Source: Flavobacteriales bacterium (GTDB taxonomy: Bacteria > Bacteroidota > Bacteroidia > Flavobacteriales_F > PHOS-HE28). Taken from it: 5,639 bases of DNA. The position numbers were made by a program, and so were the translations under genes. Every line of letters begins with the position of its first letter. Position 1 is the stretch's first letter. Of this stretch, positions 1 to 5,639 are shown piece by piece. Where the stretch lies: NCBI GenBank assembly GCA_025455765.1, contig JALOLX010000279.1, positions 1 to 5,639 on the forward strand. Direction: 5' to 3'. A model generated the notes under the pieces. The model saw only the letters and a program-made list of their open reading frames with translations. It made no database searches and was not told the origin of the DNA.

Positions 1-89
1 GCCAGGCGCATGGCCGAGCGGCGCCCCACACCGGGCAGGGTGGCGAGCTGGTCCACGGCGGCTTCGAGCAGGGTGGAGGAGAGGGACAT
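1..89 (-). CDS. recR: Recombination protein RecR, N-terminal fragment (cut by window edge)
   Basis: Only the first 29 codons are present, read leftward from an ATG at 89-87; the rest lies outside the window. The visible peptide begins MSLSSTLLEAAVDQLATLPG and continues VGRRSAMRLA. This matches the RecR N-terminus: a short helix (LLEAAVDQL) followed by the helix-hairpin-helix DNA-binding motif LPGVGRRSAMRLA, which corresponds to LPGIGxKTAxRLA in the family. From family knowledge, RecR works with RecO (and RecF) to load RecA on gapped DNA, and downstream of this point it should carry a zinc finger and a Toprim domain. The start is well placed because the family begins roughly 15-20 residues before the LPG motif and there is no convincing upstream extension. 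The identification rests on one motif, so it is good but not certain. It lies in the same orientation as the secreted-protein gene upstream, separated by 132 bp. Confidence 0.8.
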   Translation of the reverse strand, partial: MSLSSTLLEAAVDQLATLPGVGRRSAMRL

Positions 90-162
90 GGGCCGCGAAG
101 GTAGGGGCGGGCGGGTGTGGCTCAGGCGGCTCGGTCATCCGTTTCCCGTACGCTCAAGATCC

Positions 163-206
163 TGGCAAGCATACGATGATGGCTTGCGAGCTATGGTGGC
201 AAGCAT
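163..206. repeat. Short direct/inverted repeat cluster between recR and the secreted-protein gene
   Basis: The 10-mer tggcaagcat occurs at 163-172 and again at 197-206. Midway between them, gcttgc at 182-187 is the reverse complement of the gcaagc core of both copies (165-170 and 199-204), with 11 nt on either side. The central arm could therefore pair with either flank to give two mutually exclusive 6-bp hairpins. It lies downstream of the secreted-protein stop codon and upstream of recR. There is no T-rich tract, so a normal intrinsic terminator is not supported. The role is unknown, and with stems this short chance is possible. Confidence 0.4.
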
Positions 207-221
207 TCCAAAGAGGATCGG

Positions 222-1127
222 TCACCTAGTCACCACGAAACGGCCTGTTTTCGCTGATCCGTCGGGTGCCACGGTGCGGTAGCTGTAGGTGCCCGGTCGT
301 AAGGCGCGGATATCGACGCTTGAGTTCTGGTCGCGCAGGTCGTGCTCCAAGACCAAGCGACCAAACTGGTCGTAGATGAATACCTGTGCCGGTCCGTTGC
401 TGATCGTGGGGAGCCTGATCTGATCCGAAGCGGGGTTGGGGTTGGGGTTGGGGGCAGGAGCCGTCCCATAGCTTTGGTCGTCAGTGGATAAGGGCCCACT
501 ACACCATCCTTGGAGAACAAGGCCATCGTGTTCAATGCAGTATAGCTGGTCGCAATGGGGGATGTCTGTGGAAGGAGGGAAAAAGGGGCCGCCATTATTG
601 AGGCATTCCACGGTGCCTATTCCTTCGATGAATTTCGCCTGATCGAAGTGGTAGACACGTCGAACTACACCATCGCTGAACGTGGTCGTGGTGATGCTGT
701 CCAACACGATCTCTCCGAAACCTTCGCTGAACAGGGTATCTCCGGTCTCCATGGTCAGATCGAAGACCAAGGTCTCCGGTGCATCCCATGGCCCGTAACG
801 GTAGATCCGTTGTGCCACTGTATCCTCGCGTAAGAAGATATCCGACAGAAAAATGTTCGGTGATACACCGAATGGTGGGCAATAGGGGGTGGTCCCCCAC
901 GGACTGATCAACGCTTGACCGTACATCTTCGCATAGGTCTGGCCATTGATCACCGTGTCACCGTCAAAATGGTACCGAGCTCCACCCGTGTAGTTGCAGA
1001 TCAAGGTCCTATCGCACTCCATGATCTCCCAATACTTGTCCGGCTGGATGAGGTGCTGGTAGGTTTGGGCCACTGCGAATTGGCCTAAGCCAAGGCCCAC
1101 GATCAGGAGAAGAAGAAGTCGACTCAT
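222..1127 (-). CDS. Secreted protein with C-terminal T9SS type A sorting domain, function unknown
   Basis: A 301-residue protein running from ATG at 1127-1125 to TGA at 224-222. Residues 1-20 form a typical signal peptide (MSR, then a Leu-rich core, cleavage expected at AVA|QTY). The middle part, about 21-220, has eight Cys in pairs or near-pairs (such as CDRTLIC and CDQLYC) and alternating beta-like segments ending in FIEGIGTVECL. That layout is common in uncharacterised Bacteroidetes exported proteins. A Pro-Asn linker (PNPNPNPASDQI) leads into the last ~70 residues, which carry the T9SS type A signature: VFIYDQFGRLV, VDIRALRPGTYSYR and a final GRFVVTR. From family knowledge, the protein should pass the inner membrane by Sec and the outer membrane by the type IX system, where the C-terminal domain is removed and the protein is anchored or released. 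No catalytic motif is recognised. It sits between recR (downstream, same strand) and a divergent symporter. Confidence 0.85.
   Translation of the reverse strand: MSRLLLLLIVGLGLGQFAVAQTYQHLIQPDKYWEIMECDRTLICNYTGGARYHFDGDTVINGQTYAKMYGQALISPWGTTPYCPPFGVSPNIFLSDIFLREDTVAQRIYRYGPWDAPETLVFDLTMETGDTLFSEGFGEIVLDSITTTTFSDGVVRRVYHFDQAKFIEGIGTVECLNNGGPFFPPSTDIPHCDQLYCIEHDGLVLQGWCSGPLSTDDQSYGTAPAPNPNPNPASDQIRLPTISNGPAQVFIYDQFGRLVLEHDLRDQNSSVDIRALRPGTYSYRTVAPDGSAKTGRFVVTR
432..454 (+). repeat. Telomere-like GGGGTT tandem run (G-quadruplex motif) in the Pro-Asn linker
   Basis: Four G-tracts (432-435, 438-441, 444-447, 450-454) are separated by TT each time, giving a perfect hexamer repeat on the plus strand. 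The secreted-protein gene lies on the minus strand, so this is its template strand, and the run encodes the repeating Pro-Asn linker before the T9SS domain. It fits the sequence definition of an intramolecular G-quadruplex. It also offers a substrate for slippage in 6-bp steps, which would lengthen or shorten the linker by Pro-Asn units without breaking the frame. Confidence 0.75.
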
Positions 1128-1301
1128 GGTGATGGGGTGAATGAACGTGCCGAACAGTGGCCTATCTCAGTGCACCGTCGAAGGTAGCTTTTCCGCCCAG
1201 TAGCGCGAACGCCGGGTCGTTCGGCCACCAACATCCGCACCCGCACAACTTCCACCGACCCACCCCAGCATGCATGGCCTCCGCTCATTCCTTCGTACTC
1301 C
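1128..1301. promoter_or_regulatory. Divergent intergenic region between secreted-protein gene and symporter
   Basis: These 174 bp separate two divergent start codons, so promoters for both genes are expected here by position. I see no good Bacteroidetes-type promoter (TTG, about 18 nt, TAnnTTTG) on either strand. The nearest is TAGCTTTT at 1185-1192 on the plus strand, which lacks the final G and a clear upstream TTG. A small inverted repeat, cgaac at 1206-1210 with gttcg at 1219-1223 (8-nt loop), is too short to interpret. The stretch before the symporter start is C-rich with no purine-rich ribosome site, which is common in this phylum. Confidence 0.35.
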
Positions 1302-2703
1302 ATGTCGCCCCTGCTCGTCCTCTCGGTCATCGTGGCCTACTTCGCGCTGCTTTATGGTATTTCCGTGGTCACCTCGCGCGGCGCGGGCAATAGCGCCTTC
1401 TTCCTCGGCGAGCGGAAGTCCCCGTGGTACGTGATCGCCTTCGGCATGATCGGCGCCTCGCTCAGCGGGGTCACCTTCATCAGTGTGCCGGGCATGGTCG
1501 GCACTGACAAGTTCAGCTACCTGCAGATGGTGCTGGGCTATCTGCCCGGGTACGCGGTGATCGCCTTTGTGCTGATGCCACTCTATTACCGGTTGCAGCT
1601 CACTTCCATCTACGGCTACCTGGGCCAGCGCTTCGGACGCAGCAGCTACCTCACAGGGGCGTGGTTCTTCCTGCTCAGCCGCAGCTTGGGGTCCGCCGCG
1701 CGCCTGTACCTCATGGCCGTAGTACTGCAATTCCTGTTGTTCGATGCGTGGGGCGTGCCTTTTTGGCTTACTGCAGTGCTCACCATCGCGCTGATCTGGC
1801 TCTACACGCACCGGGGGGGCATGCGCACCATCATCTGGACCGATACCCTGCAGACCCTCTTCATGCTGCTGGCCGTGGTGCTGACGCTGGTGCTGGTGGG
1901 GCAGAAGATGGGATGGGGCCTTGGTGAACTGGTGGCGCAGGTGCAGCACAGCCCGCTCAGCCAGGTCTTCTTCCTCGACGACCCCAAGCCGGGTACCTAC
2001 TTCTGGAAACAGTTCCTCGGGGGGATGTTCATTGCCATCGCCATGACAGGCCTCGATCAGGACATGATGCAGAAGAACCTGAGCTGCCGCAACATCCGCG
2101 AAGCACAGAAGAACATGGTGTCCTTCAGCCTTGTGCTGGTGTTCGTGAACCTCGTGTTCCTGGCGTTGGGCGCCGTGCTGGTGATGTACGCAGAACGTTT
2201 CGGGATCACCTTTCCCGCAAAGGCCGATCAGATCTATCCCTTCCTGGCCACAAGTGGCTCGCTCCCTGTTGTAGTAGGCCTGCTCTTCATCCTTGGCCTT
2301 ATCGCCGCCGCCTATTCCAGTGCTGATAGTGCGCTTACTGCCCTCACCACCAGTGTTTGCGTGGATGTGCTGGAGCCACCTGATCATGAGCGTGGTGATG
2401 GTGGTACTGATCCTCTTGTTCAAGCTGCTGAACGATGACAGTGTGATCAAGACGGTGTTCAAGGTGGCGGGCTATACATACGGGCCGCTGCTGGGGCTGT
2501 TCGCGTTCGGCATGCTTACCCGCTGGGGGGTGAAGGACCGCTGGGTGCCGATCGTGGCGGTGCTTTCGCCGGTGCTCACCTTCGCGCTCGACCGCAATTC
2601 TGCCGAGCTGTTCGGTGGTTATACGTTCGGGTTCGAGCTGCTGTTGGTGAACGCTGGTATCACGTTCGCAGGCTTGTTGCTGTTGCGGAAGAACAGCGCT
2701 TAA
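1302..2703 (+). pseudogene. Sodium:solute symporter (SSS family), frameshifted near its C-terminal third
   Basis: The N-terminal part reads from ATG 1302 in one frame to residue ~357 (about 2372) and, if continued, stops at TGA 2436-2438 after a nonsense tail. The C-terminal ~110 residues continue in the next frame from about 2374 to TAA 2701-2703. Together they make a protein of about 466 residues. The N-part shows about nine hydrophobic membrane segments (first at about 4-23, 42-63, 73-96), the conserved GLDQDMMQKNL block at about 250-260, and SSADSALTALTTS at 339-351, which corresponds to the sodium-site helix of the family. The C-part has LLNDDSVIKTVFKVAGYTYGP and LLGLFAFGMLTRWG, then a last helix. 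From family knowledge it is an inner-membrane Na+-driven importer; the substrate cannot be told. At the break, the charged loop normally joining the VDVL helix to the next helix seems missing, so a small deletion is more likely than a one-base error. No homopolymer lies at the junction. It could be a true pseudogene or an assembly fault. Confidence 0.8.
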
Positions 2704-2710
2704 CGGCGCT

Positions 2711-3430
2711 TCAATCCTGCCGCTGCCAATTGCTCGGCAGGAAGCCACTGACCTTGCCGCCGGCCTCGCGCACCAGCAGCACACCTGCCGCTACATCCCA
2801 GCTGTTGAGGCCGTACTCGTAGAAGGCCTCGAAGCGCCCACAGGCCACATACGCCAGATCGGCTGCAGCGCTGCCCAAGCGACGGATGCCGCGCGTGCGG
2901 TGCATAAGTTCGCGCAGCAGGTCCATGTACTCGCTCTCGTAGCCGAAGTCATCGTAGGGGAAGCCCGTGGCCAGCAGGCTTTCCTGCAGTTCCTTGCGGG
3001 CTGAGACGCGGATGGGCTTGCCGTTGAGGTAGGCGCCGCCGCCCTTCCATGCCGTGAACCGTTCGTCGCGCGTCACCTCGTGTACCACGCCCAGCAAGGG
3101 TTCCGTGCCGTCGAGTAAAGCGATGCTGATGCAGTAGCAGGGTACGCCGTGTACGAAGTTGGTGGTGCCGTCCAGCGGGTCGATCACCCAGTTGAGGCCG
3201 GTGCCCTGCTCGCCGCTACCTTCCTCGGCGATGAACCCGGCGCCGGGCAGCAACTTCTCCAACGCCTCCACGATGCGGTCCTCCGCCGTATGGTCCACGT
3301 GGGTCACCAGGTTGTTGGCGCTCTTGCTGGAGACGCCCGCATCGGTGAGCTTCGGTGCTTCGGTGCGGATGAAGGCGGCGATGTCGACGCACAGGTCTGC
3401 GACTTGTTCAGTGAGGTGCTTCAGGTCCAT
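2711..3430 (-). CDS. Inositol monophosphatase family protein, C-terminus shortened
   Basis: A 239-residue Mg2+-dependent phosphatase read from ATG 3430-3428 (MDLKHLTEQ) to TGA 2713-2711. All core family motifs are visible: NLVTHVD at 40-46, the metal-ligand GFIAEEGSGE at 65-74, motif A DPLDGTTNF at 84-92, RRLGSAAADLAYVACGR at 183-199, and motif B WDVAAGVLLVREAGG at 211-225. The protein should therefore hydrolyse a phosphomonoester such as myo-inositol 1-phosphate; relatives such as SuhB can have other roles, so the substrate is open. After EAGGKV the family usually runs about 25-30 residues further, with a FGxEIVAxN-like strand and final helix. Here it ends with SGFLPSNWQRQD, so the last structural element is missing or replaced. 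The open frame extends upstream into lgt, but MDLKH is where family similarity begins. It is the last gene of the mtaB-lgt cluster and ends 7 bp from the convergent symporter. Confidence 0.88.
   Translation of the reverse strand: MDLKHLTEQVADLCVDIAAFIRTEAPKLTDAGVSSKSANNLVTHVDHTAEDRIVEALEKLLPGAGFIAEEGSGEQGTGLNWVIDPLDGTTNFVHGVPCYCISIALLDGTEPLLGVVHEVTRDERFTAWKGGGAYLNGKPIRVSARKELQESLLATGFPYDDFGYESEYMDLLRELMHRTRGIRRLGSAAADLAYVACGRFEAFYEYGLNSWDVAAGVLLVREAGGKVSGFLPSNWQRQD
2715..2742. other. 8-bp inverted repeat at the convergent gene end
   Basis: The arms tcctgccg (2715-2722) and cggcagga (2735-2742) are perfect complements around a 12-nt loop. The hairpin begins 11 nt after the symporter stop codon and lies inside the last codons of the phosphatase gene. 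By position it could act as a terminator for the symporter, but no T-tract follows on the plus strand and none on the minus strand either. It also encodes the unusual phosphatase C-terminus. A weak candidate only. Confidence 0.3.
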
Positions 3431-3465
3431 GGGGATGGGCGCTTGGAAGTTCGTTGGTGAGGGGA

Positions 3466-4623
3466 TCAGGCTGAAGCCGCGGTGTTCCGCTTGCGCAGCC
3501 ACAGCATGCCGCCGATGCCCACCAGCATCAGCAGGGTGGCGATGATCTCGGCCTGGGTGATGGTGCCCAGGACATGGACATTGACGCGGATCTTCTCGAT
3601 GAAGAAGCGCTCCAGCCCATTGAGGAAGAGATAGAGGAAGAAGATCATGCCGGGGGGCGAAAGGCGCTTCCGCAGGCTCCACAGCACGAAGAAGAAGCCC
3701 ACGCACACCAACGTCTCGTAGAGGGGGGTGGGGAAGACGGTCTCCGGCAACACCGTGCAATAGCCATCGAAGCACGGGCGGCCATCGATCAGCGGAACGC
3801 CCACGCTGTTCACGTTATTGGGGTAGTCATACTGCCAGAACCACTTTGGACCTGGCCCGAGGAACGTGGTGTTCACGATGCCCCAGTCGCCATCACCGCT
3901 CACCTGACAGCCGATGCGGCCGATCCCGTAGGCGAGCATCACGCCGGGGGCTGCACTGTCCGCTCCCTGCCACGGTTCGATGCCATGCTTGATGAAGTAG
4001 CGGATCACCATGGCGCCCGCCACGATGAGGCCGCCATACATGGTGAGCCCGCTGAAGATCTTGTCTCCACCCGGATCTTGGATAAAGGAGATGAACTCGT
4101 CCGGGTTCTCCAACCAATGGAACAGTTTGGCTCCGATGATGCCCCACAGCGCCGCCTGCATGGTGATGTTGTTGGCGTGCTCACTGGGTAGCATGCGTAC
4201 CTCCTCCACCTTGGGTGTGGCAAGCTGTTCCTTCTTCTTCTCGCGCCATTTCAGGAACACCAAAAGTGCTGCACCGAGCAGCCCGCCCACAACGTTGCCG
4301 GCACCGCTGAGCAGGAAGCCTTGAGGGTCGGCGGTGGCCTCCGTAAAATTGAGCAGCAGGAACAGCCCTTTGAAGCCGAGCAGGAAGCCCAGAACACCAT
4401 TGCCCACCAGATCACCAGCGGTGGCCGGTGCACCGACCACCACCTTGCGCACCGAGCCCTTCAGCAGGCCGCTGTGTTCCCGGCGACGCAATTCCAGGCT
4501 CAATGTCCAGCTGGCGAAGACGAAGGCCAGGGCCACAAAGAAGCCGAAGCTGTTCACGAAGCGGAGGAACGGCAGGTCCAGACCGAACAGGTCGAGCAGG
4601 GCGTGGTACAGGGTGGGATACAT
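3466..4623 (-). CDS. lgt: Prolipoprotein diacylglyceryl transferase, long Bacteroidetes type
   Basis: A 385-residue polytopic membrane protein from ATG 4623-4621 to TGA 3468-3466. From family knowledge, Lgt moves a diacylglyceryl group from phosphatidylglycerol to the lipobox Cys of prolipoproteins, the first step of lipoprotein maturation at the inner membrane. Visible landmarks are: GIIGAKLFHWLENPDEF at 161-177 (early Lgt block), SGLTMYGGLIVAG at 191-203, the signature-like GIGRIGCQVSGDGDWG at 233-248 with the essential Arg at 236, VFPTPLYE at 296-303, and ERFFIEKIRVN at 338-348. The last keeps the R-x3-E pair equivalent to E. coli R239/E243. Differences from the E. coli enzyme are Tyr where His103 sits (MYGG rather than FHGG), Cys for Asn146 and Asp for Glu151. 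The enzyme is about 95 residues longer than E. coli Lgt, mostly in the N-terminal half, including a charged loop at about 125-147. It starts 4 bp after the mtaB stop, suggesting translational coupling. Confidence 0.88.
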   Translation of the reverse strand: MYPTLYHALLDLFGLDLPFLRFVNSFGFFVALAFVFASWTLSLELRRREHSGLLKGSVRKVVVGAPATAGDLVGNGVLGFLLGFKGLFLLLNFTEATADPQGFLLSGAGNVVGGLLGAALLVFLKWREKKKEQLATPKVEEVRMLPSEHANNITMQAALWGIIGAKLFHWLENPDEFISFIQDPGGDKIFSGLTMYGGLIVAGAMVIRYFIKHGIEPWQGADSAAPGVMLAYGIGRIGCQVSGDGDWGIVNTTFLGPGPKWFWQYDYPNNVNSVGVPLIDGRPCFDGYCTVLPETVFPTPLYETLVCVGFFFVLWSLRKRLSPPGMIFFLYLFLNGLERFFIEKIRVNVHVLGTITQAEIIATLLMLVGIGGMLWLRKRNTAASA

Positions 4624-4627
4624 GCGG

Positions 4628-5639
4628 TCAGTGGGCCGGTTGGTGAGCGGCCGTTGGCCATTGGGTGTGTTGCTGCAGGTGCCGTGCGATCAGTTCGCCT
4701 GATACCTGGTTCTCGCCGTTGATGTGGTGAAGGGCCACGGGAGCGATGCGGTTGGCCAGTGCAGGGTCGTATGGCAGGCTAACGCGCACGTAGTTGTCGG
4801 TGAAGCCTTCGATCCATGTGGCGTCGGGATCATCGCCGGCCTCGAACAGCACGGGTCGAACAGTGCCAAGGTGTCGCTCGTAGTGTGCGCGGAGCAGCTT
4901 GCCGCCCAAGATGCGGAGCTGCTTGGTGCGTTCGCGGCGCACCTCCATGGGCACTGTGTCCTCCATGCGCACAGCTGTGGTGTTGGCCCTTTCGCTGTAG
5001 GTGAACACGTGCAGGTAGTCCACGGCGATGGAGCGCAGGAAGGCATGTGTGCGCAGGAACTCTTCTTCGGTCTCGCCGGGCGTGCCGGTGATCACGTCCA
5101 CACCGATGCAGGCATGCGGCATGCGCTCCTTGATGCGCGCCACTCGTTCGGCATAGAGCTTCGTGTCGTAGCGGCGACGCATGCGCTCCAGGATGGCGTC
5201 GCTGCCGCTTTGCAGGGGCATGTGGAAGTGCGGCACGAAGCGCTTGCTGCCGGCCACGAAGTCGATGATGCCGTCGTGGCATAGGTTGGGCTCGATGCTG
5301 CTGATGCGGAAGCGCGCGATGCCGTCCACTTCGTCGAGGGCGCGGATGAGGGAGAGGAAGTCCTCGTCGCCTTGGAGGGTCGACGACCCTCCAAGGGACG
5401 AGGACTTCCCAAAATCCCCCGTGTTCACCCCGGTGAGCACGATCTCCTGCACACCGCTGGCGGCGATGCGTTCAGCGAGGGCCACGGTCTCGGCAATGGT
5501 GCCGCTGCGGCTGCGGCCACGTGCCAGGGGAATGGTGCAAAAGGAGCAGAAGTAGTCGCAGCCGTCCTGCACCTTGAGGAAGGTACGGGTCCGGTCGTTG
5601 GCGTTGTAGCTGGGGATGAAGCGCTTCACCTCCTTGACA
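4628..5639 (-). CDS. mtaB: tRNA (N6-threonylcarbamoyladenosine(37)-C2)-methylthiotransferase MtaB, 5' end outside window
   Basis: About 336 C-terminal codons are present, stopping at TGA 4630-4628; the frame is open to the right edge, so the N-terminal UPF0004 domain (about 100 residues) is missing. A GTG at 5629-5627 is an internal Val, not the start. The radical-SAM cluster is clear: DGCDYFCSFCTIPLARGRSRS, with the CX3CX2C cysteines at 5560-5537. It is followed by EIVLTGVNTGDFG, RISSIEPNL, HFHMPLQSGSD, MRRRYDTKLYAERV, CIGVDVITGTPGETEEEF and YLHVFTYSERANTTAV. A TRAM-like RNA-binding end follows (TVRPVLFEAG ... GFTDNYVRVSLP). From family knowledge, MtaB uses two Fe-S clusters and SAM to convert t6A37 to ms2t6A37 in ANN-decoding tRNAs. 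HFHMPLQSGSD and the LTGVNTGDFG form favour MtaB over MiaB or RimO. An 18-codon Ser/Gly-rich stretch encoded by a palindrome interrupts the protein after NTGDFG. The C-terminal tail of about 22 residues after SGELIAR is Gln/His-rich. Confidence 0.92.
   Translation of the reverse strand, partial: VKEVKRFIPSYNANDRTRTFLKVQDGCDYFCSFCTIPLARGRSRSGTIAETVALAERIAASGVQEIVLTGVNTGDFGKSSSLGGSSTLQGDEDFLSLIRALDEVDGIARFRISSIEPNLCHDGIIDFVAGSKRFVPHFHMPLQSGSDAILERMRRRYDTKLYAERVARIKERMPHACIGVDVITGTPGETEEEFLRTHAFLRSIAVDYLHVFTYSERANTTAVRMEDTVPMEVRRERTKQLRILGGKLLRAHYERHLGTVRPVLFEAGDDPDATWIEGFTDNYVRVSLPYDPALANRIAPVALHHINGENQVSGELIARHLQQHTQWPTAAHQPAH
5356..5409. repeat. 54-bp near-perfect palindrome inserted in frame in mtaB
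   Basis: The outer arms ggaagtcctcgtc (5356-5368) and gacgaggacttcc (5397-5409) pair over 13 bp. The inner arms at 5370-5381 and 5385-5396 (core cttggagggtc / gaccctccaag) pair over 12 bp. The only flaws are a bulged G at 5369 and a 3-nt loop at 5382-5384. Complementarity stops sharply at both ends. The element is 54 nt, exactly 18 codons, and is read in mtaB as GKSSSLGGSSTLQGDEDF. That stretch lies between the conserved VNTGDFG and the helix LSLIRALDEVDG, a variable surface loop in the family. No T-tract follows on either strand, so it is not a typical terminator. Best reading by inference: a mobile or dispersed palindromic element tolerated in a coding gene. No second copy is seen in this window. 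Confidence 0.85.

Noticed and set aside
10..282. Plus-strand 90-codon open frame at the left end
   Set aside because: It crosses recR, the intergenic gap and the 3' end of the secreted-protein gene, and its Arg-rich translation resembles no protein family.
508..522. Small hairpin ccttg / caagg inside the secreted-protein gene
   Set aside because: Only 5 bp and within coding sequence. It resembles the inner arm of the mtaB palindrome by a few bases only, too little to call a second copy.
1185..1192. TAGCTTTT as a Bacteroidetes -7 promoter element for the symporter
   Set aside because: It lacks the final G of TAnnTTTG and there is no TTG at the proper distance upstream.
1167..2462. Long (431-codon) minus-strand open frame opposite the symporter
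   Set aside because: Its His/Glu/Gln-rich, low-complexity translation has no recognisable domain, and it lies opposite clear symporter coding sequence in GC-rich DNA, where long antisense frames are expected.
2365..2703. A separate small membrane protein starting at ATG 2365 or 2386
   Set aside because: Its sequence is the expected C-terminal third of the same symporter, so a broken gene is the simpler explanation.
3431..3775. Upstream extension of the phosphatase frame into lgt
   Set aside because: The extension is an out-of-frame shadow of lgt with no family similarity. The ATG at 3430 gives the expected N-terminus.
5627..5629. GTG as the start of mtaB
   Set aside because: The frame stays open to the window edge with family-like sequence (VKEVKRFIPSYN), and MtaB needs an N-terminal domain before the Fe-S cysteines.

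Overview
This window most likely comes from a fairly high-GC member of the Bacteroidota, probably Flavobacteriales-like. The main clue is a secreted protein with a C-terminal type IX secretion (T9SS) sorting domain, a system essentially confined to that phylum. The long (about 385-residue) Lgt with a Bacteroidetes-style YGG motif and the form of the sodium:solute symporter agree with this. No clear Shine-Dalgarno sequences are seen ahead of the readable starts, which is also usual there. No species is claimed.

Layout from left to right. Positions 1-89 (minus) hold the first 29 codons of recR, cut by the window edge. Positions 222-1127 (minus) encode a 301-residue secreted T9SS-sorted protein of unknown function. 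A 174-bp divergent intergenic region follows. Positions 1302-2703 (plus) hold a sodium:solute symporter whose frame is broken near 2372; the C-terminal part continues in another frame. It converges, with a 7-bp gap, on a minus-strand cluster read from right to left: mtaB (tRNA methylthiotransferase, 5' end outside the window), lgt (prolipoprotein diacylglyceryl transferase) and an inositol-monophosphatase-family gene whose C-terminus looks shortened. mtaB and lgt are 4 bp apart and lgt and the phosphatase 35 bp apart, so the three are probably co-transcribed. Their functions (tRNA modification, lipoprotein maturation, sugar-phosphate hydrolysis) are housekeeping and do not form one pathway.

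The most unusual item is a near-perfect 54-bp palindrome at 5356-5409 inside mtaB. Its two arms pair over 25 bp with one bulged base and a 3-nt loop. Its length is exactly 18 codons, and it encodes a low-complexity Ser/Gly-rich stretch just after the conserved VNTGDFG segment. It looks like a small palindromic element inserted in frame in an essential-type gene, comparable in principle to the Rickettsia palindromic elements. Second in interest is the symporter lesion together with the shortened phosphatase end, two irregularities within about 370 bp of each other. I found no CRISPR array, RNA gene, transposase or defence system.
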